Source: Bradyrhizobium sp. SZCCT0148
Lineage (GTDB): Bacteria; Pseudomonadota; Alphaproteobacteria; Rhizobiales; Xanthobacteraceae
DNA: 64,000 nt
Assembly: GCF_018129985.1 (NCBI RefSeq)
Contig: NZ_JAFCKT010000015.1
Location: 61,786-125,785, forward strand
Reading direction: 5' to 3'
Positions 44,394 to 53,281 of the stretch are shown here, in pieces. The first letter of the stretch is position 1. Each line of letters begins with the position of its first letter. The notes below the pieces were generated by a model. It worked only from the letters and a program-made list of their open reading frames with translations. It searched no databases and had not been told where the DNA came from. The position numbers and the translations under genes are program-made.

Positions 44394-44421
44394 CCATCGA
44401 CAGAGAGAAATAAGGACCACG

Positions 44422-45375
44422 ATGAAACTCACCGCCGATGCCAAGGGCACCTTCGCAATCGCGCCGACGCCGTTCCACGACGACGGCCGGATCGACGAGC
44501 GCTCGATCGACCGCCTGACCGATTTCTACGAGGAGGTCGGCTGCGACGGCGTCACGGTGCTCGGCATCCTCGGTGAGGCGCCGAAGCTCGACGCCGCCGA
44601 GGCCGAGCAGGTCGCGGTGCGCTTCATCAAGCGCGCCAAGAAGATGCAGGTAATCGTCGGCGTTTCCGCGCCTGGCTTTGCCACCATGCGCTCGCTGGCG
44701 AAGGCCTCGATGGACGCAGGTGCTGCCGGCGTCATGATCGCGCCGCCGCCATCCTTGCGCACCGACGACCAGATCGTCGGCTATTTCAAGCAGGCGGCCG
44801 AAGCCATCGGGCCCGACATTCCATGGGTGCTGCAGGACTATCCGCTGACCCTGCAGGTGGTGTTCACCCCCGCCGTGATCCGCAAGATCGTCATGGACAA
44901 TCCGAACTGCGTGATGCTCAAGCACGAGGATTGGCCGGGTCTGGAGAAGATCACGACGCTGCGCGGCTTCCAAAAGGACGGCTCGCTCCGTCCGCTCTCG
45001 ATCCTGTGCGGCAATGGCGGCACGTTCCTGGATTTCGAGATGGAGCGCGGCGCCGACGGCGCCATGACCGGCTACGCCTTCCCGGAGCTTCTGATTGACG
45101 TGGTGAACCTCTCCAAGGCCGGCAAGCGCGACGCCGCGCATGACCTGTTCGACGCGCATCTGCCGCTGATCCGTTACGAGCAGCAGCCCGGCGTCGGCCT
45201 GACCATCCGCAAATACGTACTGCAGAAGCGCGGCATCATCGCCTCCAGCGCCCAGCGCAAGCCGGGTGCGACCATCACCGCGACGGCGAAGGCGGAGGTC
45301 GAGTACCTGCTGTCGCGCGTTGCCCGGGTCGACAAGCGCGCCAATCTCGGCCCGCAATCCAGCGCCGCGGGTTAG
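44422..45375 (+). CDS. dihydrodipicolinate synthase/N-acetylneuraminate lyase family protein
   Basis: The 317-aa product is a class I aldolase: Lys167 (CVMLKHED) is the Schiff-base residue and Tyr140 (LQDYPLT) the proton relay. The beginning FAIAPTPFHDDGRIDERSID and the substrate loop GILGEAPKLD are typical, but the GTTGE substrate motif is GILGE here, so the substrate is not simply pyruvate plus aspartate semialdehyde. Location at the end of a hydratase/dehydrogenase run suggests a catabolic aldolase or dehydratase. True DapA is usually elsewhere. Confidence 0.9.
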   Translation: MKLTADAKGTFAIAPTPFHDDGRIDERSIDRLTDFYEEVGCDGVTVLGILGEAPKLDAAEAEQVAVRFIKRAKKMQVIVGVSAPGFATMRSLAKASMDAGAAGVMIAPPPSLRTDDQIVGYFKQAAEAIGPDIPWVLQDYPLTLQVVFTPAVIRKIVMDNPNCVMLKHEDWPGLEKITTLRGFQKDGSLRPLSILCGNGGTFLDFEMERGADGAMTGYAFPELLIDVVNLSKAGKRDAAHDLFDAHLPLIRYEQQPGVGLTIRKYVLQKRGIIASSAQRKPGATITATAKAEVEYLLSRVARVDKRANLGPQSSAAG

Positions 45376-45379
45376 TTGC

Positions 45380-46174
45380 ATGGCCGAGACACCAGCGTCA
45401 CGCCCGGCCTCGACGATCCTCCTGCTGCGCGACGGCGAGAAGGAGATTGAGGTCTTCATGATGGTCCGCCATCATCAAATCGAGTTCAACTCGGGCGCGC
45501 TGGTGTTTCCCGGCGGCAGCGTCGATGCCGGCGATAACGAGATCGTTGCGCGCGCCGACCTCTATTCGGGCGGCGAGGGCCTGAGCGAAGCGGATCGTGG
45601 TTTTCGCATCGCGGCGATTCGCGAGACCTTTGAGGAGAGCGGCATCCTGCTGGCGCGCGCGAAGGGAACGGGCACGCCTGTCGATGCCAAGCGTGCCGGC
45701 GAGCTTGCCGATGCGCATCGCATCGCGCTCAACGAGCACAAGATCAGCTTCCTGAAAATTCTCGATGACAACGGCCTCCAGCTCGCGCTCGACACGCTGG
45801 TTCCCTACGCGCACTGGATCACGCCGGAAGGCATGCCCAAGCGTTTCGATACCTGGTTCTTCCTTGCCGCGGCGCCGCCCGATCAACTCGGCGCCCATGA
45901 CGGCCGGGAGTCCACCGATTCGATCTGGGTCTCGCCGCGCGAGGCCGTGGAGGGCGGCGAGAGCGGCCGCTTCAAATTGCCGTTCCCGACCACGCGCAAT
46001 CTGATCCGCCTCGCCAAGCAGGGCAGCGTTAGCGCTGCGCTGGACCATGCCAGGGGCCTGTCGATCGTCACGGTGATGCCCGTCATGACCAAGACCGAAA
46101 CCGGCCGCCAGCTCCGCATCCCCCGCGAGGCCGGCTATGACGGCGAAGTGTTTGAAGTCGGGGCTGTGGGTTAG
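45380..46174 (+). CDS. NUDIX hydrolase, atypical split box
   Basis: The 264-aa product starts only four bases after the previous stop, at 45380 (MAETPASRPASTILLL). Its Nudix box is split: GGSVDAGDN, then about 25 residues, then RETFEESGILLA. The REx2EE core with Arg and Glu ligands is present. Such long-insert forms are common for CoA or nucleotide-sugar pyrophosphatases. The cluster context suggests hydrolysis of a CoA derivative, which is inference. Confidence 0.88.
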   Translation: MAETPASRPASTILLLRDGEKEIEVFMMVRHHQIEFNSGALVFPGGSVDAGDNEIVARADLYSGGEGLSEADRGFRIAAIRETFEESGILLARAKGTGTPVDAKRAGELADAHRIALNEHKISFLKILDDNGLQLALDTLVPYAHWITPEGMPKRFDTWFFLAAAPPDQLGAHDGRESTDSIWVSPREAVEGGESGRFKLPFPTTRNLIRLAKQGSVSAALDHARGLSIVTVMPVMTKTETGRQLRIPREAGYDGEVFEVGAVG

Positions 46175-46250
46175 AACACTTCGACGTCTGCCGAAGTATT
46201 TAGGCTCGGGGTCGCGCTAGGTTCCGTCCAGTGTGAAGGACGGAGCGGCC

Positions 46251-47165
46251 ATGGACGTCAGGCAGGACACCAACATTGCCGTCGAGCTCGCGCTCCTCGT
46301 TGCCCTCGCAACGCTCTGGGGCGGCTCCTACACCTTCATCAAGCTCGGCGTCGCCACCATTCCCCCCATCACCTTGATCGCAGCGCGGACCGCGATCGCA
46401 GGCCTCCTGTTGCTCGTCGTGATGTGGGCGCGCGGCATCAGGATGCCCACGAGCGCCGCGATCTGGCAGCGCTTCGCCTTCCAGGCCGTGCTCAACAGCG
46501 TCATCCCCTGGACCCTGATCGCCTGGGGCGAGCGCCATGTCGACGCCGCGCTCGCCACCATCCTCAACTCGGCCGGCCCGATCTTTACCTTCCTGCTCAC
46601 GGCCGTCGTCACCCGCCACGAGGCAACGAGCCCGCGAAAGCTATTCGGCGTGATCGCGGGCATGGCCGGCATTTTGCTGATCGTCGGCGTCGATGCCTTT
46701 CACGACATCGGTAGCGGCCTCCTTGCCGAGGCGGCCATCGTCGCCGCCACGATCTGCTACGCCTGCGCCGCGATCTTCGGCCGTAGCTTCAAAGGCCTCG
46801 ATCCCATGGCGCCCGCGGCCGGCTCGCTGCTGGCCGGGGCGGCAGTCCTGATCCCGGCCTCGCTCGTGGTCGAGCAGCCCTGGACGCTGTCGCCGTCGCC
46901 GAGTTCGGTGCTGGCATTGCTGGCGCTGGCCGTGTTCTCGACCGCCGCGGCATTTGCGATCTACTTCCGCCTGATCCAGACCCTGGGCTCGGTCGGCACC
47001 ACCGCGCAGGCCTATCTTCGGGTGCCGATCGGGGTCGCGATCAGCGTCGCCTTCCTCGGCGAGAGCCTGAGCCGGACCGCCTGGATCGGGCTCGCCTGCG
47101 TCGTCCTCGGCGTCGCCGCCATGACGATTCCGGCCCGACGGCAGGCAAGCGTCAAACCGTCATAG
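46251..47165 (+). CDS. EamA family (DMT) transporter
   Basis: The 304-aa product (start 46251 after GGAGCGGCC) has ten predicted membrane helices in two EamA repeats. LLVALATLWGGSYTFIKLGV is the first-repeat start and FQAVLNSVIPWTLIAWGERH is typical. The substrate is unknown; relatives export amino acids, nucleotides or drugs. No operon partner is obvious. Confidence 0.92.
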   Translation: MDVRQDTNIAVELALLVALATLWGGSYTFIKLGVATIPPITLIAARTAIAGLLLLVVMWARGIRMPTSAAIWQRFAFQAVLNSVIPWTLIAWGERHVDAALATILNSAGPIFTFLLTAVVTRHEATSPRKLFGVIAGMAGILLIVGVDAFHDIGSGLLAEAAIVAATICYACAAIFGRSFKGLDPMAPAAGSLLAGAAVLIPASLVVEQPWTLSPSPSSVLALLALAVFSTAAAFAIYFRLIQTLGSVGTTAQAYLRVPIGVAISVAFLGESLSRTAWIGLACVVLGVAAMTIPARRQASVKPS

Positions 47166-47282
47166 ATCCGGGAAAGCGCTCCGAGGTCCAATATTAAGGA
47201 TATTCGGCGGCCCGAGGCATGTTTCCCCAGGGCGGCAATACGTCGTATATTGAGCCTCCAGTATCCCGGTCCTCACAGCCCA

Positions 47283-49970
47283 ATGTCCGCCGAATTGACG
47301 CCGACCCCTGAGAAAAAGCGAATATTCTCGCTCTCCATCGGCCAGCTCACTTTCGGCAGCTTCCTGTTGGTGCTGGCGGTGATCATCGTCACCTCGGCCG
47401 CGAGCGTGATCGCGATCCGGCACATCGACACGACCTTCGCCGAGCTGCAGCGGCTCCAGAGCGTCGGCGACCTCGCCGAGGACATCGATCGCCGCATGAA
47501 CGAATTGCGGCTTGCCGCGCGCGACTTCGTCACCGACCCCGGCGCCGGCATCCAGTTCAAGCAGGTGGGTGAGGCAGCCTCGACGCTCAGTGACATCCTG
47601 AAGAAGACCCGCATCGAGCTCGCGCCCGAGCAGCAGGACATGATCGACGGGGTCACCGAGCGGCTCGCGACCTATCGCAATGGCCTGGAGCGGATCTCAA
47701 CCCTGATCGATCGCCGCGCCCAGCTGCTCGCCGGCCTGCCGCCGCTCCGCGACCAGTTCGATCTCGCCGTCTCCGGGACCGCCGACCGTGAGCTGGCCTC
47801 GCGCCTGTCGGAGGCGCAGAGCCGGATCGCGCTCGGGCTGCTGGCGCGCAACCCGTCCGCGGCGGAGCAGGCCGCGCAGACCATGCGGGCCCTGAACATC
47901 GGCGATGCCGGGTTGAAATCGGCGGTGAACAATTATGCCGAGGCCATTATGGCCGTTGCCGTCCGCGAGCGGCAGATCGCCGACATCGACCGCGAGGTGC
48001 TGGGCACCGAGGGCAGGCTGATCGGCCGCGTCACCGAACTGCTGCGCGAGGTCAGCGACCGGCGTGGCCACGTGCTGTCGCGCGATTTTGCCAGGACGCT
48101 GACGGAAGCGCGATGGCAGAGCATCGTGCTCGGCAGCATCGGCGTGCTGATCGGCATCGGCGCTGCGTTGTTCGTGGTGCGCAGGACGGTGCGTCCGCTC
48201 GCCCAGATCGCACGCTCGATTCGCGCGCTTGCGGCGGGCCGGAAGGACACCTCGATCCCGTCGGCCGACCTCGACAATGAGATTGGCGACATCGCCCGCG
48301 CCGCCGAGGTGTTCCGCCGCGCGCTCGAGGAGGCAGACACGGCGCGTGAGGCGGCGGTGCGCGCGCTCACCGAGCAGCGGCTCGCCGAAGAGAGCTACCG
48401 GAAACTGTTCGAGGGCTCGATCGACGGCATCTACGTCACCACACCAGCCGGCGATCTCCTCAACGCCAATCCGGCGCTGGCGCGGATGATGGGCTATGAC
48501 AGCCCGCAGCAGCTGATCGACAGCATCAACGACATCGCCCACACCATTTACGTCCATCCCGAGGCACGCGTCGAATACCAGCGGCTGATGACGCGCGACG
48601 GCATGGTGCGCGAATTCGAGTACCAGGTGCGTCAGCGCAGCGGCAACATCCTGTGGCTTTCCGACAGCGCCACGGGCGTGCGTGACGAGGCGGGCAACAT
48701 CGTGCGCTATGAGGGCACGCTGCGCGACATCACCGACCAGAAGCGGGCGGAGGACGCCATCGCCGAAGGCCGGCGCCTGCTCCAGCAGGTCATCGACACC
48801 GTGCCCGCGGTGATCAACGTCAAGGACCGCGACCTGCGCTACGTCTTGATGAACCGCTACATGGCCGGCATCTTCGGCATCGAGCCCGGCGACGCTCTCG
48901 GCCGCACCACCGCCGACCTGATGTCGCGCTACGGCGCGGCCAAGACCGACGAGAACGACAAGCGCGTGCTCAATCTCCGCAGGGGCCTCGGCTTCTATGA
49001 GGAAGAGTACAAGGATTCCTCCGGCAACATGCGGCAGTGGCTCGTCAACAAGCTGCCGCTGCTCGATGCCGACGGTGAGATCGAGCGGATCGTCACCGTG
49101 GCGCTCGATATCGGCGAGCGCAAGCGCGGCGAGCAGGAGATGCGCAAGGCCAAGGAATCCGCCGAGACTGCGCTGCGCAATCTGCGCGAGACCCAGGCCT
49201 CGCTGATCGAGGCCGAGAAGCTTGCCGCGCTCGGGCGGCTCGTCGCCGGCGTCGCTCATGAGGTCAACAACCCCGTCGGCATCAGCCTCACGGTCGCCTC
49301 CGCGCTGGAGCGCAAGACCGCGATGTTCACCGCCGAGGTCGAGCGCGGCGAGCTCCGCCGCTCCACGCTCAACGATTTCCTCAACACCAGCCGCGACGCG
49401 TCCTCGCAGCTCGTCTCCAATCTCAACCGCGCCGCGGAGCTGATCCAGTCTTTCAAGCAGGTCGCGGCGGATCGCAATTATTCCGACCAGCGCACTTTCG
49501 ATCTCGGCGATCTCACCGAGCAGGTGGTGATGAGCCTGCGGCCGGGCCTGCGCAAGCACAACCTGACGCTCAACGTCGAGTGCCAGCCTGATCTGACCAT
49601 GAACAGCTATCCGGGCCCGTACGGCCAGGTGCTGACCAATCTGTTTCTCAATTCGGTTGCGCACGCCTTTCCGGACGGCCGGCCGGGCACGATCGACATC
49701 CAGGTGCGGGAGTCCGGCAAGGACAATGTCGAGATTATTTTCTCGGACAACGGCTGCGGCATGTCGCTCGACGTCCGCCGCCGTGCCTTCGATCCGTTCT
49801 TCACGACGCGGCGCGACCAGGGCGGCACCGGCCTCGGATTGCATATCGTCTACAGCATCGTCACGAACCGGCTCGGCGGGCGGCTCGATCTCGATTCCGA
49901 GCCGGGCGGCGGCACCCGTATCCAGATCATCCTGCCGCGCGTGGCGCCACTCGAGCAAGCCGCGGAATAA
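47283..49970 (+). CDS. orphan PAS-domain sensor histidine kinase
   Basis: The start at 47283 (MSAELTPTPEKKRIFS) is preferred to a TTG at 47250, giving 895 aa. Two membrane helices (about 18-40 and 279-298) flank a periplasmic helical region of about 240 residues. A HAMP segment follows (RRTVRPLAQIARSIRALAAG), then two PAS domains (about 373-490 and 495-620) and a coiled linker. The phosphoacceptor His659 lies in GVAHEVNNPVG. The ATPase domain has DNGCGM and GGTGLGLHIVYSIV. No response regulator gene is adjacent; signal unknown. Confidence 0.92.
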   Translation: MSAELTPTPEKKRIFSLSIGQLTFGSFLLVLAVIIVTSAASVIAIRHIDTTFAELQRLQSVGDLAEDIDRRMNELRLAARDFVTDPGAGIQFKQVGEAASTLSDILKKTRIELAPEQQDMIDGVTERLATYRNGLERISTLIDRRAQLLAGLPPLRDQFDLAVSGTADRELASRLSEAQSRIALGLLARNPSAAEQAAQTMRALNIGDAGLKSAVNNYAEAIMAVAVRERQIADIDREVLGTEGRLIGRVTELLREVSDRRGHVLSRDFARTLTEARWQSIVLGSIGVLIGIGAALFVVRRTVRPLAQIARSIRALAAGRKDTSIPSADLDNEIGDIARAAEVFRRALEEADTAREAAVRALTEQRLAEESYRKLFEGSIDGIYVTTPAGDLLNANPALARMMGYDSPQQLIDSINDIAHTIYVHPEARVEYQRLMTRDGMVREFEYQVRQRSGNILWLSDSATGVRDEAGNIVRYEGTLRDITDQKRAEDAIAEGRRLLQQVIDTVPAVINVKDRDLRYVLMNRYMAGIFGIEPGDALGRTTADLMSRYGAAKTDENDKRVLNLRRGLGFYEEEYKDSSGNMRQWLVNKLPLLDADGEIERIVTVALDIGERKRGEQEMRKAKESAETALRNLRETQASLIEAEKLAALGRLVAGVAHEVNNPVGISLTVASALERKTAMFTAEVERGELRRSTLNDFLNTSRDASSQLVSNLNRAAELIQSFKQVAADRNYSDQRTFDLGDLTEQVVMSLRPGLRKHNLTLNVECQPDLTMNSYPGPYGQVLTNLFLNSVAHAFPDGRPGTIDIQVRESGKDNVEIIFSDNGCGMSLDVRRRAFDPFFTTRRDQGGTGLGLHIVYSIVTNRLGGRLDLDSEPGGGTRIQIILPRVAPLEQAAE

Positions 49971-50324
49971 CTAATCCGTCTCCGCGAGCTTGTGCAGGGT
50001 CGCGCCGAAAATCTGGCTGGCCTTGCCGACCAGCGCAGTGCCGGTCATCTCGCCGCGCGTCTCCGTGAAAGTGCCACTGACGCCGATGCCGACTGGGGCA
50101 GGGCCGCCGAACAGCGGATTGTCGTCGCCTCGCGGGGAGGTGTGTCGTTGCACCAGCACTTCGCCTTTGAAGGTGTTGTTGTCCTTCACGACATAGCTGC
50201 CGGTGTAAAAGAGGTAGGCATCGCCGCCAAGAATCTTGCCGTCGCGAAATAGAATCACGCCGCTGCCCTTGCCGGCTCGACCATCGAGCAGGGTCACGTG
50301 AATCGAATAGAGACCGTTTTTCAT
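49971..50324 (-). CDS. GrlR-like protein
   Basis: The start at 50324 (MKNGLYSIHVTLLDGRAGKG) gives 117 aa; a longer ATG at 50348 is possible. The pattern NGLYSIHV...GSGVILFRDGKILGGDAY and GTFTETRGEMTG matches the small beta-barrel of GrlR, known as a regulator of type III secretion in enteropathogens. Homologues in soil bacteria have unknown roles. It is convergent with the histidine kinase. The 50325-50583 gap shows no gene. Confidence 0.72.
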   Translation of the reverse strand: MKNGLYSIHVTLLDGRAGKGSGVILFRDGKILGGDAYLFYTGSYVVKDNNTFKGEVLVQRHTSPRGDDNPLFGGPAPVGIGVSGTFTETRGEMTGTALVGKASQIFGATLHKLAETD

Positions 50325-50583
50325 AACGTCCCGCAGGCCGGCCGCCATCGCCCAATGGCGTAACCGGTCCGGCTTTTATGCCAAAGCGTATCGCCTCGCG
50401 CAACGCGGCAGTTTGCCGGCGACCACCGGAAGTTGCCGCCACGAGCCGTAGTTGTCCCGGCTTGTGCGTGACGCCGTCATGACGGTCTGATGATGGGGCG
50501 AGGCCGATCGCCTGCGAATCAGGGTTTGGCCCGCGAAATGCATAACGATTGTTGCACTGGCCGCGGGGTGCTGGAGCAAGACG

Positions 50584-51081
50584 ATGAGCAACTGGATCGA
50601 TTCCGGCGGCGATGAGCCGCGTCTGTACAGTGCGCGTCCCACCAACTGCGAAAGCGAACGACGTCGTTCCGGCAGCGCAACTCGCCGGCGAAGCGCGACG
50701 AGGCTGGCAGGGGCCCTGATCCTGGTTGCGCTCGCAGCCCCCTTCGGGCACGCGCGCGACCGCGGCCAGTTCGCCAACACCAGTCCCGATCTGAAGGCCT
50801 GGTTCGACGGCCTGCGCAGCGGCAAGGGGCCGTGCTGCTCCGATGCGGATGGTTCGGCGCTTTCCGACACCGACTGGGACAGCAAGGACGGACACTATCG
50901 TGTCCGCCTCCCGCGCTATGCCTCAGGGCTTGAAGGGCGGCCTCAGGAGTTCGTCTGGGTCGACGTGCCCGAGGAGGCCGTCATCTCCGAGCCCAACCGG
51001 GTGGGACGCACCATGGTATGGCCGATCTACGGCTATATGGGCGTCAGCATCCGCTGCTTCATGCCCGGCAGCATGACTTAG
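50584..51081 (+). CDS. exported hypothetical protein
   Basis: The 165-aa product has a basic N-terminus and a hydrophobic stretch (41-57, LAGALILVALAAPFGHA) that may be a signal or anchor. The mature part has GPCCSDADGSALSDTDWDSK and VDVPEEAVISEPNRVGRTMV, ending in IRCFMPGSMT, a small-protein type I know from Bradyrhizobiaceae. GGAG lies upstream. Function unknown. Confidence 0.72.
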   Translation: MSNWIDSGGDEPRLYSARPTNCESERRRSGSATRRRSATRLAGALILVALAAPFGHARDRGQFANTSPDLKAWFDGLRSGKGPCCSDADGSALSDTDWDSKDGHYRVRLPRYASGLEGRPQEFVWVDVPEEAVISEPNRVGRTMVWPIYGYMGVSIRCFMPGSMT

Positions 51082-51120
51082 CCGCGCCGGCTGCGTGTCG
51101 GCAGGTGGGCTAGTGCCGGA

Positions 51121-51504
51121 TCAGGTATACTTCTTGTCGCGCTCGAGCAGCTCGATGGAGATGCCTTCGGGGCCGCGGATGAAGCAGATGCGCACGCCGG
51201 GCCGGATCGTGGTCGGCTCGCGCGTAAAGGTGACGCCCTTGGCCTTGATCTCGGCCGCAACGGCATCGATGTCCTTCACTGCCAGGCCGAAATGGTCGAG
51301 GCCCTGATGCGGGTGCGGCGGCGGTGGATTCACGGCGTTGTCGCCCTCCAGCGGCGCGATGAAGATCCTGGCACCGCCAAGGTTCACCTCGAGCCGCCCC
51401 GGCGCACCAACGACCTCGCCACCGAGGATATCCCGCAGCCAGGTCGCCGTGGCCTCCGGATCGGGGCTGCGCAGATGGACGTGATCCCAAGTGACGACTG
51501 GCAT
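51121..51504 (-). CDS. VOC (glyoxalase/dioxygenase fold) family protein
   Basis: The 127-aa product starts MPVVTWDHVHLRSPDPEATA, with metal-ligand His at position 8 or 10. The second module shows HQGLDHFGLAVKDIDAVAAE and GPEGISIELLERD, with a Glu ligand. The paired beta-alpha-beta-beta-beta modules fit the VOC superfamily. The substrate is unknown. Confidence 0.85.
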   Translation of the reverse strand: MPVVTWDHVHLRSPDPEATATWLRDILGGEVVGAPGRLEVNLGGARIFIAPLEGDNAVNPPPPHPHQGLDHFGLAVKDIDAVAAEIKAKGVTFTREPTTIRPGVRICFIRGPEGISIELLERDKKYT

Positions 51505-51686
51505 TTCAATGTCTCCCGACGGGTCTTCGCGACGTTGCAGCGCATGTTAGCGGCCGTCAGCGGCGATCGCCACCGTAATCGACGATTCGCGCCTTCACGG
51601 GAACCCTGGGTCGTCTCCTGGATTAAGGTAAAAGCCGTGGCCCATTCCGTCGTTGACGAGGTCCGGCCGCGATCGGTTATGCACCC

Positions 51687-52268
51687 ATGAACGCCAGGCT
51701 CGGTCGGATCGGATTGGCACGCCTCGCCGGGACCGGCGAACGATTGGCGCGGACCGCAACAATCGCGAGCGTCTCCGTTGGCCGCAGCCTTCTCTGGCTG
51801 GTGGCGGCCATCGTTGTCGGCTGCAGCGCCTGGATGCTGATGCCCCCGTCCAAGGGCAATGGTGCCGAGCCGTCGAACTCGCTGGCGACGGTCGAGGCAG
51901 CTCCTTCAGCCGATAAGGCCGCGCCGGTGTCGCCAGTCCCGGAAGCGCAGGCAGCGGCCCAGTCACCTGCCGTGGCAGAGCTCAGCCGTCTCAGGATTTC
52001 ATCGCAGACCTGGCGTCGCGGCGGCCTCGGTTCGAAAGCCCTGGTGACGTTCACGCTGCGAAATGACAACGACTATGCCGTAAAGGATGTCGAGATCGTG
52101 TGCGCCTTTGCGCGGCGCGACGGAAGCCATCTCACTGACCGCAGCCGTGTGCTGGCGGATCCAGTCGGCATGAAGAGCCGCAAGACCTTCGCGCGTGTCC
52201 CCGTGGGCTTCGTCAACGTGAACGCCGATCAGGCAAAATGTTCGTTGGTTGCCGCGCGCCGCGCATAG
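51687..52268 (+). CDS. membrane-anchored hypothetical protein with C-terminal FxLYD-like domain
   Basis: The 193-aa product has one membrane helix at about 34-54 (SLLWLVAAIVVGCSAWMLM), then a Pro/Ala/Ser linker. The C-terminal 90 residues (ALVTFTLRNDNDYAVKDVEI and VPVGFVNVNADQAKCSLVAA) have beta-sandwich spacing like FxLYD or DUF3426-type domains. It is probably periplasmic and anchored. No neighbour explains its role. Confidence 0.72.
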   Translation: MNARLGRIGLARLAGTGERLARTATIASVSVGRSLLWLVAAIVVGCSAWMLMPPSKGNGAEPSNSLATVEAAPSADKAAPVSPVPEAQAAAQSPAVAELSRLRISSQTWRRGGLGSKALVTFTLRNDNDYAVKDVEIVCAFARRDGSHLTDRSRVLADPVGMKSRKTFARVPVGFVNVNADQAKCSLVAARRA

Positions 52269-52424
52269 CACGCGTTCCGGTAGCGGAAAAGTTACCCTCT
52301 TTGGTCCTTGGCGAAAAAACCTAACGTCGCCATTTGAACCGAAAGGCTGGGCCAGGAACAAATTAGCAGATCGCCTGTTGAGGCGTAGAGCCCACGCGCA
52401 GATGCGGGGGGCGGAGCGCGGTCA

Positions 52425-52964
52425 ATGCCCATCTTTCGGTATTTCGTCTTTGTTGGTGGAGCTCTGCTCGCACTGCTGTTCGCGGCGAATTTCGTTTGCC
52501 CGGCGGCGCCCGTGGCGCAGGCCGTTGCGAGCGCAAGCAACGATCAGCCCCTGATCCGCATCCGGTCCGATAGACACTTGCCTGAGCGCGTCGTCCTCGA
52601 CACAAGCCAGCCAACGCTTGCCGCGCCAGCGGTCAAAACCGCTGCCGTCGTTTCACCTCAACCGCCGGCGCCGGACAGTATGTCGGCAGCGCTTGCCGAA
52701 ACGTCGGCCAAGGCGCGGGTACGCGACACGTTCGCCCAGTTCACCCCGCCGCTGCGGACGGATACTGCAGCATCCGGGAAACCCGAAGCCAAGCCGCAGG
52801 CGGCTCAGGCCCAGATATCCCAGGGCCGGGTTTCCACTCAGGCTTCTACGGTCCAGGCACAGCCCAAGCGCAAGGTCGCCAAGACGCATCCGGCGCCGCA
52901 GCAGGGGCGGCCGATGATTGTTGCCCAGCAGCCCCATTTCGGGCTCTTCGACACGACCTGGTGA
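52425..52964 (+). CDS. signal-anchored Ala/Gln/Pro-rich hypothetical protein
   Basis: The 179-aa product starts MPIFRYFVFVGGALLALLFA with a membrane or signal segment (residues 4-22). The segment PLIRIRSDRHLPERVVLDTS follows; similar proteins are common in Bradyrhizobium. The C-terminal half is Ala/Pro/Gln/Lys-rich and disordered, with the end HFGLFDTTW. A terminator hairpin lies 12 bases after the stop. Function unknown. Confidence 0.7.
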   Translation: MPIFRYFVFVGGALLALLFAANFVCPAAPVAQAVASASNDQPLIRIRSDRHLPERVVLDTSQPTLAAPAVKTAAVVSPQPPAPDSMSAALAETSAKARVRDTFAQFTPPLRTDTAASGKPEAKPQAAQAQISQGRVSTQASTVQAQPKRKVAKTHPAPQQGRPMIVAQQPHFGLFDTTW

Positions 52965-52975
52965 GAGCATTTCCG

Positions 52976-53008
52976 ACCCGCCTTGAAACGGAGCGGGTGG
53001 GGCTTTTT
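52976..53008 (+). terminator. intrinsic terminator
   Basis: ACCCGC (52976-52981) pairs with GCGGGT (52993-52998); after GGGGC, five T residues (53004-53008) follow. The loop is 11 bases. It closes the transcript of the 52425 gene before the tRNA. Confidence 0.65.
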
Positions 53009-53096
53009 ATTGGGCGGCCTCTCTGCTAATTCGAACACATCCGAACCGCCATCCGGTGCGCTGCCTCATCAGCCCCGGCCCGGCAAGTGTCGGTTG

Positions 53097-53117
53097 TGGC
53101 CCGGTCCCTCCGGGCCA
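53097..53117 (+). other. hairpin directly before tRNA-Arg
   Basis: TGGCCCGG (53097-53104) pairs with CCGGGCCA (53110-53117), loop TCCCT. It ends two bases before the tRNA 5' end. In the precursor it would stack next to the acceptor stem, where RNase P cleaves. A normal tRNA promoter is not obvious upstream. Confidence 0.55.
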
Positions 53118-53119
53118 GG

Positions 53120-53196
53120 GCGCTCGTAGCTCAGCTGGATAGAGCATCGGATTTCGATTCCGAGGGTCGGGAGTTCGAATCTCTCCGAGCGCGCCA
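53120..53196 (+). tRNA. tRNA-Arg (anticodon TCG)
   Basis: A full cloverleaf: acceptor stem GCGCTCG (53120-53126) pairs with CGAGCGC (53186-53192), and the D arm has AGCTCAGCTGGATAGAGC. The anticodon stem TCGGA/TCCGA holds the loop TTTCGAT with anticodon TCG. The T arm has GTTCGAATC. CCA is encoded (53194-53196). It reads CGA and, by wobble, related Arg codons. No integrase lies beside it. Confidence 0.96.
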
Positions 53197-53281
53197 TTTC
53201 ATTCGGATTGCTATGGTGGCTAGGGCGCCGATACGGGGGGCATCATGGGCTCGAGCTGCACCGGCCTGCCGCCGCCGCCGT

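Noticed and set aside
47697..49958. 753-codon minus-strand frame opposite the histidine kinase
   Set aside because: Shadow frame produced by high GC at third codon positions; the plus-strand frame has clear kinase motifs.
53120..53196. tRNA-Arg as an integration site for an island
   Set aside because: No integrase, no direct repeat of the tRNA 3' end and no change in gene type was seen downstream within the window.
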